A stretch of 64,000 bases of DNA from Proteromonas lacertae (Eukaryota > Sar > Bigyra > Opalinata > Proteromonadidae): assembly GCA_002245135.1 (NCBI GenBank), contig NGBS01000004.1, forward strand, positions 124,001-188,000, in the 5' to 3' direction. A program made the translations under genes and the position numbers. Positions 35,650 to 51,700 of the stretch are shown here, piece after piece; position 1 is the first letter of the stretch, and every line of letters starts with the position of its first letter. The notes below the pieces were generated by a model. The model was not told the origin of the DNA and ran no database searches. It saw only the letters and a program-made list of their open reading frames with translations.

Positions 35650-38600
35650 TTATTTCAATAATATGTTCTGATAAATCCAGTAGCACTGATAATCAACATA
35701 ATTCTTCAAAAAAAATATACATTCTGGATTTATGTTTATGTTTGTGAAACTATCTTTGCTAACAATTGCTTCAAATATCTTTACTGATTTAGTACTATCA
35801 TATTTCAAGTATAAAAACATGTTATTACAAGGCAATACAATCATCATAGAATTACTAAAATCAACTATGACTTCCTTATATAAATCATGAGTCGATAAAT
35901 CTCTTAAAAATAATTGACTTTGTATTGCAGTATATACCTCAGGGACATCGATAATTGCATTTAAAGGAATTTTATAACTCCTTTCAAAAATCCAATCCTA
36001 CATTGAAATATAAAAAAAGCAATACGAATTTATCAGTGTTTCTATTAAGAATCAAATCATTCCATTTATTCAAATAAGATTGTTGCAACTCTTCTAAGCG
36101 GCTGTTGAGATTAGAGGTAATAATTGAAGGATAATCTTGCAGACTGGCATTTTCGTACAATACAATTCCACCAATTTCACTAACATCATCTTTACCAGTT
36201 TTATAATATCCAATGAAATGAAAACGTTCATAATTTGTAATATTACATGATTTGTATAGAATATATGATAAATTTGGATATTGATTTAATATATAACTGG
36301 AATTCAAACCAAATAGTTGAAGATACTATAAATAAACATAATTAATAATACTTCAGGTTTCTTAAAATCATAATTCATTATACGATAATTAGAATGAACA
36401 ATATTGTCTGGATATTTGTCTCTTAAGAACAAAATAAGATTATAACAATCGTTCAAACTATAATAATGTATAAATAAATGATAATAGTTTACTTTTTGGT
36501 TTGTTCAGAAATCAATTCTACTGCCATGCTATATATACTCTCATATATCAGTTTTTCAATGTTAAATGAATAGAAGAAGTCAATAGCAATGTTTGGATTA
36601 AATATATTAGTTGGTACATATCCATTATTATAATAGTAATACTGACATATAAATCGATTTTCTTTATCTTTGATTTGTAAGTAAATGAAATTAGATGAAA
36701 CTTTTTCTTTCAAAACTCTATATTATATATAAGTGTAAAAGGTATAACTATACATATAAACTCCATCAATACTATCCCTTTCTGTTCTAAACTGCAAATT
36801 ATCTGTGTTTAAGAATAATATTTCTTGCAATTCCTGTTTAATAATAATAATAATAATAATATAGATATAAATACAGTTCTACATCTCTTCACTTCATCAA
36901 TAAAACGGCTAGAATGAAACAATTCAATAATAATCTTTGATTTAAACACATTATTCTTCTGAATTACAAAATTTAAAGGTAACATTTTCTCTCCTATAAA
37001 AGTTGAATATGATTGAAATATTGTAGCATAATTCGGCAAAGAAAAACTAGAGTTATGATCATCCATCAATTGATTTAAGAATTTCTCATAACGTTCTCTT
37101 AATTCAATACAATCATTTACTTTTTTCATATATTTTGCTTTCTTTTCTATTAATCCACTCTCATCACTACCTAAATCTCGTAAATTTATATCCAGCGGAT
37201 ATGGTAATGATAAATTATAATATAATATGTTATGAGAATAATGAATGTTAATTGATGTGTTGTGTTTAAAAGGTTTATTTAACTGCAATAATGATAAAGT
37301 GTTTGACTTTTGAATATTATCTATAAACGACTGTAAACCAAATATAACAGAAGATTTCATTTTGGATATTAATTTGGATGGTAATTCATATGAATAATAC
37401 GAACTAATTCTATTATTAGAACAAATATAAAAACACTTTTGATCAATAGAATAATACCAAATTTGACAATTTCTCACTAAATTCTTCATGGAAGTAATAT
37501 GATTTAAAACTATTGAATTATTATCATACTCTTCGTTCAGTGCTTGTTGTGATTTAAATGATATCCATTTACTATTATCATCTGTAGATAATGAAAAGAA
37601 TGATTTATATTTCTTATCATTTTCACTAATTGATGAGAATTTATTGTAACAACACCAAAATGGGATATTTATATCTTCATGTCTAACTGTATAGTAATTG
37701 GAATTATTCAGAATATCATATATGATAGAAGGAGGATAGTTATAGATACAACTCGTATTATAATTCATAAATGAAATAATTACACTGCTTATATTTGATG
37801 CTACACATTGCTTTAAATTGTATATTACATTTTTGGGTATTTCAGAGTATGATTTTAATTCAAATCTATATAGATAATGTGTAGAATCAGAATAAAGTGA
37901 CTTATGAATAATATATATTGTACTATAATCTGTTAATATATAATATTTGGATGATATTTTCTGATAATTCTCTATGTCTGATGTATTTATTTTTGCTACT
38001 CCAATATTGATCCATTCATCTAAATCATTCTCTGATCTTGGAGTTAATGTATTAATGTTAGAATATTCATCTTCTATTCTTTCTTCCTTCAATTCATTTT
38101 CATCATTCTTTAGCTCTTTTATGCATAAATGATCACTTTCTATCTTCAGTATTTTCTTATCATAATCATCAATGTTATTAATATAGAAATTAGGAATAAA
38201 ATAGAGTGTTTTACTATCAGTATATGATGAAAAACTGACAAAATGATCTTTTTCCATTTCAATTATTTCTTCATTTCTCATCTTGTTTATGTAGTTAGTG
38301 AGTTGGAAGAGATAAGAATGACTTTTTATGATTCTAGTAACATTTTGAATTGTTTTATCAGATTGTTCATTATTTACAAATGTGTAGATATTAAACTGTA
38401 AACAATTGTCTAACATATTCAATAGAATATAACAAGGAGTATTTCCACTTTCAGAATATCTAATTATAAAAATAGTACTTATATATATACATATAAACAA
38501 CTGGATCTTCATTGATTAATTTGATATTATCATCATTTAGAATTGTATTACTTATCTTCAATATACTTCCATTTCCATTATTACTCAAAGAAACACCAAC

Positions 38601-41600
38601 AACAGTTCTATTTTGAAATGAAAATTCATTGTTCTATAAAATTATAATATATATAAAGCAAAATATACAGGATTAAAACAACAAGATGGTAAATAGAAAT
38701 TCTTCATTTCATTATTTATATATCTTCTACACAAGTCAATGATATATTCTTTAATTTCATGAAACATATGAGAAGTTTCATAATTAAATTCCATTGGAAA
38801 TGAAAGAATGATTATCTTCTTACCTCTTCTTTTCAATTGAACATACAAGAAATAAGAAGGAATATTATCAACAATATCTTTACTATTTCTGTTTATATAT
38901 TGATATATAGAAGTATCTGCTGATGTAAAATAATAAGGATTAGTTGCAGTGATTAAATAATCACCAAATGTATTCCAAAATCCATCCTAAATAAAGATTA
39001 TGATTAAAATTACATACTTGGTTTACTCCAAAATCAGGTACTTCTTCTATACTATCTGTAATACAGTAAGGAGTGTATAAATTGTTAATATATGTTTTAA
39101 TATGACCATAATATTCTTTAACATTAGCTAAATGTTCATAAATATAACAATGTCTCAAAACTTCTACTGATAAGAATGTAACAACATCATTTGCTATTCT
39201 ACTACATATTTCACTTCCCTTTTTGTTGAAATACTCAAAATCTAATTCATCATTTTTGATTTTATCTTTCAAAACTCCACTAATTTTATATTGAAAAGGG
39301 AAATATCCTTTTATATCAATTGAATACCTGTAATTACTTCTATTATGGATAATATATTGGAAATCCTTTTCATTAATATGATTCATTATTGTCTCTTTAA
39401 AATTGGATAGAAAATCATTAACAGGGATCTATTTAAGTAAATAAATCATTATATAAATATACAGTGAAATATTTTTCTGAATTGCTATCTCCTTCTTCTT
39501 TTATAATAATCAAAATTAACACTGGTAATTCATTAGATAATCTTTTCATCTTTTCTTCTACAGTCTCTTTTCTCTCCATATTATCTGTGCTTTTACTAAA
39601 AACCCTTGTAATTGGTCTTAATGACTCTAATTCATCATTTGAATAGGGTCTCAACCAATAATTTTGACTTACTGCAAATGTTTGATTGACAAACTTTTCA
39701 AGCTTTTTCTCAAGCTGTATTGTGAAAAAGTCTAGATTATCAGTATTCATTCTTAATAACTCACAAAACATTGTAATATCTATTCTTTTCAACGTTTTTG
39801 AATATAAATATTGTTTATATCTTGTAAAAGTATTTTCACTTATATCTTCACCAAGTTTAACGAAATGAAAGAATGTTTTAACAGCTGAATAATTCAATAT
39901 GTTATTAACATCACATCTTATATCATTCAGCTTATTATTTGATATTCCTTCAGAGTTAAATGATGGTAAAAACAGTCTTGTAAGAGTATCATTTTCTGAT
40001 ATTTTTAATGATAATCTTTTAGGGTTGTATAAATGAACATTAAAATGAAAAGAGTCTATTGTGTGTTATATAAATAAATATACTTTGATGTATTGGGGAT
40101 AATGATAATACCATATTCTGTTTATGTTTTTTATCTTCCATTAGGAATACAACAAATCCACTAACATTCTTTGTTTTAAATTCATATCCATAAGTCAAAC
40201 TATGAGCTTGACAATACAGTTTAAAATATTTAACCAGATTATCATAATTATATTTAATATACATACTCTGAGCATCAGCTATTAAATATATATATATATA
40301 TATATAATATTATAATTAAATACGATTTGTTAGATTTTCAATATTATTAGCTATTGAATGTTGAACTAATATCTCCATATTATTGAATAAATTATTCATA
40401 TTGCAACATTTATTAGAATGACATTCATGGTTAGATTTACTACTCAAAGTATGATAATATAACATCAACAAATTATCTGCGAAATAACATGAATTATATA
40501 ATATTTCATTTACTTTATAATCAGCCAATTCATCAATTTTATGATGATTATGATCAAGAAATAACATCTGATTATCTACCCATAGAGATACATAAATACA
40601 TCCATCTTGAACTGACATTGTATAGAATATATGACAATCAAATTGCTTTTGATTATGCAATTGAGATGAATTATTTGGAGTAGGAGTTGAAGTAGGAGTT
40701 GGTGTAGATAAAGAATCTTCTGGAGAATCAAATTGATGTGGATATAATTTCAAACATTTGTACAATATAAAATAGTCACTTTGATTGGATTTTATTTCGA
40801 GGAAATCAGCTGTAACATGCTGTTCAATAATGAACTTTGCCACTTCATTCTCTTCTACTTGATAAGTCCAAGTTTTCTTTGTTAATGTTGGAATTTTGTC
40901 ATTTACTGAAACCCACATTTGGCCATATATCTTTTGAAACATTAAGAATTCCGATGGTACAAATGAGTAATGGTCTTTGAGGTTTTGTTTTATTTCCTCA
41001 AGATAAGAATTATTCTTTTGTGGAAATGAATTGAAATGAACAAAATGAACTGAAGTATCTATATCTTCTACTGTAATATATATTAATAGTTCAGATTTCA
41101 CATGTTTAATGATTTTATAATAAAAACAATAATCTGAACCATAACATCTTTCATATCCAATTTTTTCTAATAACTATTTTAATATAGAAATATATAGATA
41201 TTATTTATACTGAACCAATTGATGGAACTTTACTATGAAGTTCTTGACAACAATAATCTTCTTTCTATAATAAATAATAATATAAAAGTAAATATAAAAA
41301 ATACAAAAGAATACAAATCCAATAATTCAGTAAATAGATAAGGTGAAGTTCTAATAATCTCATGATAATTCAAAACTTTTGTATCAAATGATTTGATTGG
41401 ATCAATTATTGATTGATATACTATTGGAATACACTCATATTGACAAGGTAATAACGAGATTTCCATTGTAATTTGACAATTTAATTGATCATTAGTTGAT
41501 ATTGTATATAATACAATAATTGTCTCATCATAATTATATCTCAGTTGTATTACAGAATAATTCAATCTTTCTATATATGAGATAATATCAAATCCTTCTC

Positions 41601-42636
41601 TTACTCTCTGTGATATATATATTCTAATATTCTTATTTGCTGAATAAGTTGTAACTTCATACAACTGAGATTTTGGGTTTATATAATACTTACTAATTGT
41701 TACGTATTTCCTATATACATTAATTGGAATTGACTTTGCTTCTGTTACTGCATAACTTCCTGTATTTAGACATATGCTTTTGATTATATCATCGCATTTC
41801 AATATAAAATTATCAACATTGATTGTTAAAAAACATAATGTTATATCATTAGTATTGATTGATTGAATTAGATGGTTATATTGCTGATTATTCCCAAAAT
41901 TATAATATGTATTATCTAACAGAATAATTAAAATTGGATTTGCTGTATTATCTAAACGGTTTAATACATACATTGATTGCTTTAAACAGTAAGGAAAATT
42001 AGCTGGATTAGAATCTAAAATATATATTTTTTATATTATACAATCTTTGCTTTCAATGAGTGAATTAAACAATTCTTTCAGTGATTTTTCTATTATTGGA
42101 TGAAATTTTGAGTAAACATCATCATAATGCGGACGAAATATCAAATTGTGTAAGATACACATACAATTCTTGTCATTATAAAAACATAATATAGATAATG
42201 ATATTATTGCAGGTTCTTCCCTGTTATCAAATATGGTTTCGTTAAATAACTGATTTAAAAGATCACTAGCTTTATCTAAGTATAAATCACACAATTGTTT
42301 GTTATCATAGAGTAACCCAAATTGTGAACTTATCATAATGGATAGAACGATCTTATATTCAGAATATTCAAAGTATATCCCTTTAACTATTTGAATATTC
42401 TGCATTTCTGGCACTAATGATGTAGGTGTATATGGAGATGGTGTAACTGGATTTGAATAAGTATAGGAAGAAGTTGAATCTGATCCTGGTATGTGTTTTG
42501 CATCACTGTTGAATATAAGAGGTTGATGGTTGTAACCTCTTTTGAAATTGTCAAGAAAAAATAACTGTCTTTCTTGAATACCAAATTTTGATTGATTAAA
42601 CACTTGATAGTTTAAATCTTGAGATGTCAAAGACAT
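35650..42636 (-). CDS. SZT2: SZT2-like KICSTOR subunit
   Basis: Fifteen exons joined by 14 phase-compatible introns give a protein of roughly 2,150 residues. The N-terminus follows the human SZT2 pattern: VFNQSKFGIQERQLFFLDNF, a TSLVPEMQNIQIVKGIYFEY block leading into EYKIVLSIMISSQFGLLYDN, a vWA-like strand ILIILLDNTYYNF, then ICLNTGSYAV and RVREGFDIISYI. SZT2 is the largest KICSTOR subunit, which holds GATOR1 on lysosomes so that amino-acid loss shuts down TORC1. Later regions are poorly conserved, apart from scattered blocks such as IYGQMWVSVNDKIPTLTKK. It is shorter than the roughly 3,400-residue animal protein. The family call rests on N-terminal collinearity seen by eye and needs a profile search. 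Confidence 0.6.
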
Positions 42637-42753
42637 ACTAAAAATATATTCGTTTCAAAATGACTTTCTCATTTTTCTCATCAACAACAAAATATTCTTA
42701 TAAAAAAATTAAATAAATATTATATATGACATTATATTAACATCCTACGAAAA

Positions 42754-45700
42754 CTAAACATCATTATTTAAAGAAGCATCTTCAGCAATCATAGGTATAT
42801 TGTTAGCCTCATAACGGACATATTGGAATTGTTGCATTCCACTAGCAGAAGGACGAGTAAATTTACTAAAACCTGATTTATCATTAAATCTTGTTACTTC
42901 AGTCTCAATTACATTTCTTGTAGCTTCAAGTTCAGGGCTAGTTATAGGTGGAGGAGCAGGTGTAACTTTATTATCATTATTTGGAATATTCATCGGGCTT
43001 GACTTCTTTCTCCCAGTTCTACCAGATTTAGATGTAGCTTTACTATTCTGATGTAATACATAAATAGCCCAAACTTTTGGTAAAATCATAACAGAACAAA
43101 CTACAAACAATGTTGCAGAAATACCACCTAATTCTAAGAATAATAACGCATCTGGCTCTTCATAGACTAATATTTCAACAACAATAATTAACACTTCACA
43201 TGCAAACTCTGATCCAATTGATGTTGCTAAACTTCTTGATTCATTAAAATCATCTGTTAGAGTTCTAGTAGTCCAAGAGAAATAAACTCCAACACAAAGA
43301 AGAATTGTATTAACTGCAAATTCAAAAATGACATAAACAGAGTTAAAAATACATCTATTACTAACATATGTTTGAATATAAGTAGTTTTAGCTAAATATT
43401 TTGGCTCTTCATATCCTACAAATGGATCTATTAAACCCCATATTATTATAATAATTGCATGAACTAAAGCTATAATAAATATCCTCACAAATATTTGAGA
43501 ATCAGTTACTGATATTTTTTTCAATTGTTTGTTAGTCAAAAATGCATGAACTCTCCACACTTTCAATACTAAACCAGAAGTAAACATAATCACAGATTGG
43601 AATAATAAACCATACAATAATGTGCAATCTATTTCTGAAAATGTTTCAAATCTAACACATGTTGATATAATTATTGTTATAATTCCCATAACATTAATAA
43701 ATTGTAAGAAATAAGGACTTGTAAACTTGATTGTCTTTACTTTTCTATTTTTGAAAATAAAGAACATATATGATAACAAAATAGCAATGATTAATGAAAC
43801 TAATGTCAATAATGCTATTCTCAATTCTGGTCGATATTTATACATTTCTTTTGGCGTAGACATATCACATTTACCATTACCTTGTGAATTTGGAATTATT
43901 GGATCTAAGGTTGCTACAAGTTGAGGACAAACTCTGCTTAATGATCCATCATCTAATATAACTGATACAGATGTTGGTGTGATAAATGAATTATATTCTG
44001 AACCTTCCAATTTTCCAAATGGCGTTTCAAAATCTAATCTCTGTGTAGCAGTTCTTAAATAATCAAAAAGTGGCCAATCACTTCCAATATTATCATTGTT
44101 CATTCCATCTAAAGCTAATTGAACAGCTGATACAAAACCATTAAATAGAGTATAAGTATTTGCTAATGATAATGTAGCTTTTGAACTTAATCTGTTTGAT
44201 ATATACGATTGAAATGATAATGAATTTGCTACTGTATCATCATTAATGAATGGTCTCAAAATTAAGCTTCCTGATATATATGATAAATCCTGTTTAGTAA
44301 AGAAAGATTCTTGATAAAATGCTAAAATTAATTGATTTCTAACTCCTTTTAAGTCATATAAGGTGTAATAAGCAACAAATTCAACTAAATCATCATTTGC
44401 AAATGCACAAAATATTGCATAATTAGAATCGCCAATTTTCATTATATCATGAACAAAACCATCTATAAATTCATGCATTTTATCCTCATCTACATCTCCT
44501 ATTCTATATTCATATGTGGTAATATTATATTTCTTGCTAAAAGTGTTAATCATATTACCTATAGTCTTATTAAGATATGAATTCTTCATTACTTTACCAA
44601 TTATATACAGTCTATCTAAATGTGAAATATTCATATAACTATAAACAACTGGTAGTTTCTGTAGAACAGTTTGCTGTAATTGAAATACATGAGAATCACA
44701 AATATCGTTTTCTGGTAAAGATATAGATGTGAATAACATAATATCATGTTTTGCTAACTCTGGCATTACTAAATTATAAGAATATTTTGAGCTACATCCA
44801 AATAATGCTACTAAATCATCATTATGTAACAACTTTCTTATAGAACCTTCATCTTTATTCTTAATTTCTTCTCTTTTATTATTCAGGTTTACTACTTCTA
44901 GTAATAATGCATAACCATTGAATGAATTCAGTTGATTATAATCATATAATAATTGCTGAATTAGTAACACATCCATTTGTGAAATATATCTATAACTATC
45001 ACTAAAATCAGCTATATAACCAATAATTTTAGTTTTCAAGATTTCTGTTGAATTTGATTGACTAATATTACATATATATTGAGGATTATAGACAGCTTGA
45101 GCATTTGATAATGAACTATAATGATAAACATTAAACAATCTATCTTCTGTTATTCTTGCAGAAAACGTTCTTCTTGTTAATGTATTATCAATTCCTAAAT
45201 AAACTGTACCAGATGGACTTTCATATTCTCGATTATTCAATAACGCTGATACTTTATCAGGTTCAAATGATGACGTTTTCATCACAGCTGTTAGCCATAT
45301 CTTAAAACCAATATATAATCCTTCAGTTCTATAATTTGTTGTGAAAAACCCTGCTGTTCTTGTATTTAATATTGTTGGATAGTTTTTATCTGCATTTATA
45401 ATAAACTCATATTTAGTATTAACTAAACCACTGAAATAAGTTGCCATTACTGTTACATTCCTAATCATATATCTATTTTCAATGAAATCATTTTCTGTTA
45501 AGAAGAATGTATACATATCTATTCCATTACCATATCTAAAACCAATATCATATAAATCGATATAAGCTTGTAAATTATAACTTGCTAAGCAAAAAACAAT
45601 TATACAATGATCAATATCACAATAACTCTTCATAGCCAATAATTTTTTCTTATAATCATTAGCATCATAACCAATTGATTCAAAATGCAAACCAACACCT

Positions 45701-48700
45701 GAAAAAAGTGTAGTAAATTGATTTATTAAACTCATTGATATTTCACTAGAATCACCCAATAGATAAATATATCTGTCTTCATCAATTAATTCCATATACA
45801 CATTATAGACTAATGACATTTGATCAACTCCTGCAAGTATTACATTCTTTAAACAATAATTCTGAGAATAATATCCAGGATAGAAATACAACAAATTTGT
45901 ATCTTTCAAATATGGAATAGAAATAGAGAATTTCTGTGGATCATAACCTGAAAATAATACTACCACATTTGGATTATCAATGATACTTTTCAGATATTTT
46001 ATATGTAAATTATCATCACCTTTATCATCATATACTAAGGGTATTAAAAAGTAAGATAATTGTCCATTATTCGCTTCTTCAATAAGCATTAATAATGTTA
46101 ATAACATTGAAAGTGTATTTGTGTTTATTGCAGCTAAGAAAGCAACAACTGCTACTTCTAATTCATGTTTTTCATTGGATGTTACATTACATACTGTAAA
46201 ATAACTCTTCTCTCCTGAAATTGGACTTGTCTTATTAAATCCATTATCCTGTAAGTATGTAAATGGTGAATTATATTCATATCTTAATACTACTGTTGTT
46301 ATATCTTCTGAATCGACTATTCTTCTTAATTTGAAAATAGGCTTAGATCTTATATAATTATCATATCCAACATCGAAATTACCCAAATTATCAAAGTAAT
46401 GTTGCGAATATAACAATTTATTCATTTCTGACATTTTGAATGTTTTATATCTATTTATTATAGTAATCCATGCAGATAATAATCTAAATAAAGATGATGA
46501 ATAATCAGGAATAATATTAAAATCAACAATATTCTTTATTGCATCATCGATATAGCTTAAGTATAAATCTTCAGGATCTGACAGTGTTACATAGTAAAAT
46601 GGAGAAAAATCATATAGTTTATCTATCGAAATGAATGAAAAATAAGCTTTAATTAATTCTCTTAAGTTTATCCAATTGTTATTATTGTTATTTAAATAAT
46701 TCATCACCTTTTTATTTAAATCAATAGCTAAATAAAATTCTTCACCTCTGTTATATAAATCAACTAATACTTCATCTAAATAAGTTATGTTTTCAACAAT
46801 GAAAAACTGATAATTAGACATTCCATAACTAGTAAAACAATCTCTAGCCATTCTATAAGCATATTCATTTTCTTTAGATGCTAAAAACACAACTTTACCT
46901 GTATGAGCTACAGATATAAGTAACTGTGCTTCATAATTTATATATCTAGACCAGACTAAACCATGAGATATCATCTTTTTACTACATCTAAATTCCTCAT
47001 TATAATGAACAGCAAATATCATTGTGTCTTTTAAATCACTAAAAGTCTTAGATTCTTCAATCATATCTTTACACTCTGTACTTACTACCATAAATACAGC
47101 TGCAATATTTCTATAATTTGATGATTTATAATTATTAACAAAATTTTGACATGTATTAGTCGAATCAATTCCATAATAAGTTGGTGCAATTAGGTATGTA
47201 TCATTAATTATGGTATATTCTGAGTTCAATAACTTCAAAAAATAATAGAACTGAACTTTCAATGATTTATCTAATGAAGTATCATAAATTAACTGTATGA
47301 TAATTTGTCTTGATTGTAGAGTAGTCTGTTTATGATCCTTGTGAGATACAATACAAATACTTGCATTAGGATATGCCAAAATCCATGTTTCAGGTTTAAG
47401 TGAAAACTTATGTTCAACTATATAATCTATTTCATTATTATATATATAACCTAATCTGAATGATTTATATAAATAATTATTGTCAGCTATATTTGTTCTT
47501 CCAAAGGGAGTATCAATATCAGTATATTGTAAATAAGTAAAGATTTCAATTGGATCAAAAGAATTACTCAACGTTATTCCATCATGAAGTATTTTTACAG
47601 CTGTATATGAATTTGCCATTACATTTGAACTTCTATTAATTGCTAAATATTGATATAAAGATTTTTTCAAATTCTCATTAACAACTATTTTATCATGGTA
47701 ATTATAATCACTTATAAAATACAAATAATTTGTATATTTCTTATCTAATTGTAATAAATCAATCTCCTTAGCCAATAATATATAAACTTTCTTTGTTGCT
47801 GGTTCAGTTGGTGAATTATAAACAGTATAAAGGAATTTTTCCATTGAATATGTTTCTATACCAGGTATAAAAACCAAGGCACAATGATCATTACTATACT
47901 TTACAATAGTAGAAAATAGATCTTTAGTATTATTGAAATATAGTTTGAAAATATCATTACCAAATCCTGATGAATTACACATATACTGTAAATTCTCTAC
48001 AATATAATTCAAATACACATATTCAGCTTCATATATTATATGCATGCAAGTATCAGTATTATTCATTTCAAAATATACTAAGAGGAATTGCAAATACTGA
48101 TTCGGGACAATACTAGTGAAAAGAACATGTTCATCACAAATTGTACCACTAAGTATATATGGAACTAATAAATATTGATTATTCTCTCTTAAAGCAGGTA
48201 TTGCTTTCTTTATACATTTATTACTATCACCTCCTATTATAAATTGAATTCCCAATTCATTAAAATAATTCATTGCTTCATAACAATCTGGATTTTCTGG
48301 TGCATATAATTCATAACCTATTGTATATCCATTAATTATTTTATTTTGGAATAATTCTATAATGCCAGCTATTGCACCTTCTGCCATTGAATCTAATGAT
48401 GAATATGTACTTAAACTAGAAGCTAAAATACCAAATTTATATGTTTTAGATTGTTTACCACAATCACAAACCAATTGTTCTCTTGGTGATTTTGGGAAAT
48501 TCAAATAAAAAATAGGAGAGGCAAAATGAAGAATATATTTACCTTTACTTATATACTCATATAAATACATATAATGTGGGAATGTTGGACATTTGGTTAA
48601 TGTAATAATCTCTCCTGTTGGTAAAGGTAGTTGCATTCCATTATACTTTTTCATTGATATAAAATCTACAATATCATAGTTACTATCAGTAGCATAATGT

Positions 48701-51700
48701 AACATTTTAACAGATAAATAACTGTAATAGAAGAATGGATTTATATCCATTTCATTATTATATAAATCACTATGTAAATCTAACAACTTCAACGCTTCAT
48801 CAGATAGATTGTCTAAAGCAAATGGAGTTGCTATCATGTGAGTATATATATCACTATGTTTAATATTTGCATTTTTAAATAAACCAACTCCACCATCACT
48901 AACAATAGTAAAATGGATTTGACTTTTACACTGCTCAGCTAAAGCATTAAATAACTTATTATATTCGAAATTATCAAGAGCATTTATCAATACAGAATCA
49001 TCAGTGATTAATTCGCATATTCTGCTTGCTATTGGGTTGAAATCTATTGAATCTCTAGAAACAACTTTGAATTTAAATGATATCTTTGCATGCTTATATT
49101 CTAATTCAGCAGTTATAGCTTCAACTAATTTATGTGAATAAACACTGTCATTATATATAATTCCATATGATCCACTATTATTATTATTTATCAAATATGA
49201 AACTAAAGTCAAAAGAAAAGACGACATAGTCCAATGGAATGAAAAAATGTAATTATTAGCTGTTCTATCTTCAACATTTGTTCCAATATAAAACAATACT
49301 TTTTTCAATGATTTTAATTTTTCAGCAAAGAACATTATAACTGGTTCTCCTAATCCAATTATCATTTTAGATTTCTTAAACCATTCATCATTAACAAAAT
49401 CGCCTGATTCGAAATCATAATGAAATAATCTGTAATATGGTTTTATTATTTTCCCACTAATACCTTCATGCTTATTATTAATCTCATCAATTGCAATATA
49501 AACACCAGATTCTAAAGCAACTCTTACATTAACATCTTCTATTGAACAAAACACAGCAATATTATAATAGTCTTTTATTTCTATTACAGGATTATCTGGA
49601 TCTTCATAGTTACATATTTTATCAAAAATAATATTCTCCTGCAATTCAGAACTATTTCTGTCATATGTGTATATAGTAGTTAAATTATAATACGAATGTC
49701 TGTACAATATATTGAAAGCAGCAGATATAACAAATTCTTTATTAATCGAACAATGACCAGATGGTAAATCATATGTATCAATCAAATTCTTTCTGATTGG
49801 TTCAACTTCAAATGTATTATAACGATTTGTAACATCATAAAAAGCAACAATACTATTGGCTAATCCACTTTCTAAAAATGTAACTTGTGTTTGAATTGAA
49901 TAATAATAATTATAAATATTTGCCAACACTTTACTACTTTCAGTTGATCTTGAATAATCATTTGTTACTATACCATATGTATTATCGTATATTTCATTCT
50001 TATTTCCAATAAAATTCTCAGTAAATGAAAAGTAAATCTTGTATTTACTCCTTTTGTTTTTGTTAATATATTTATTATAAACTTCAATAAACAATTTATG
50101 CTCAACAGGAATAGTGATAACTAAAATACTACCTCCATTTGGCAATTTAATCAAAACATCTTTCATAAACTGATTATAAAACGCTTCAGTATTATTAGAT
50201 TCATATTTGTATAACTCTATTGAATAAGCAACTGTTGCTGATTCTATTGTATCTGCTATTTTAACAGATTGTTTTGAATATAACAAAACACAATCTTCTC
50301 TTGAACTCCATATTGGTGATTTTAAAATACCATTTACTAACGTTTCTATTGAAAATCCATTCACAACATATGAACTACAACCATCTGCATAAATTGGAAT
50401 ACCAAATGACCATAATAAAAACTTCTTTTTCTCTTCCACTAATTTCATTAATTTCAGTGTTTTTTCATCGCTTATAAATGTAAATACATGTTTTATATTA
50501 TGATTAATGTAATATTGAACTATATCTTCTATAGATGTAGTTTCTTCATCCTGTAATAATGGAACATAATAAACAGCACATCTACCAATTTCATACAAAT
50601 ATTCAGATAAAAAATGAATTAATCTTTTCATTTGGTAAGATATTCTATTATATCTTGGACTTGTTGATACTATTAGACCAATATTTTCAACTGCATCTTT
50701 TCTATCAAACAAACGAGAAGCTTCATCTGTACACATGTGAGTATCATTCACCATGATTAAAGGATTCTGTGGAATTGCTTTATCTGTTAATATTTTTATT
50801 TTTGTATCACCATCATTCATTCTAAACACATACAATGGATATTGAAGTTGATTAGATAATGAGAATTTTAAATCACCAATTACAGAATCTAATACCATCA
50901 ACTGATGAATAATATAATCTTCTGGAAGTTCACTTCCTAATGATTTTACACCCATGTAACTATAAGCTTTAAATATATTACTCATTACTACAACATCATA
51001 AATTGGATACTTCGAAAAAACATCATAATATGGTAATAATTTCATCATATTCTGTTTTACACTATCTAATTCATGAACGGGCAAAACTGTAACCACAGTG
51101 TATGTGTAATTGCTATAACCATCTTCATCTAATAGATATGAAGTTCTTGCATTTACATTAACAATTACATACTTCTTTATATCACTAAACTGTTTAAATA
51201 AAGTACTGTTATGTATTTTCACTAACTCTTCATCATTAAGATTCAAATAAACAACTAAACTATCAATAATACTACTTTCTTTATTAATCAAATCTTGTAA
51301 TATATCATCAACACTCATTCGTCGAGTAAAATATATAAGGGGAGTAATTGGATCAGCACAATATTTTTCAATAGTTCCTTTAAAATATTCAGCAACATTG
51401 TCATCATTAGGAATAGTACTTGAAACATATGCAAAATAATTAAATCCTTTTTGAAAGAAATCAAATAATGTTGTAGTAAAAAACTGTTTGGTTAAACAAC
51501 CAAAATGATAAACATGTGGATTACAGTCATTCCCATCCCAAGGACTTATGGAATAAAACATTCCTTTAAACTCCTCTAAAACAGGATTCAATGAATTTAA
51601 TATCGATTTATTATGATATCCTATAACAAATCCAATTCTATGTTCTTCGAAATAATGTCGAACAATCTCTATGGAGTTGTTTAAATTAGTACTTTCCAAA

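Noticed and set aside
40286-40306. AT dinucleotide tract as a centromere, origin or regulatory element
   Set aside because: It lies inside a short intron of the SZT2-like gene, and such AT runs are common in introns throughout the window.
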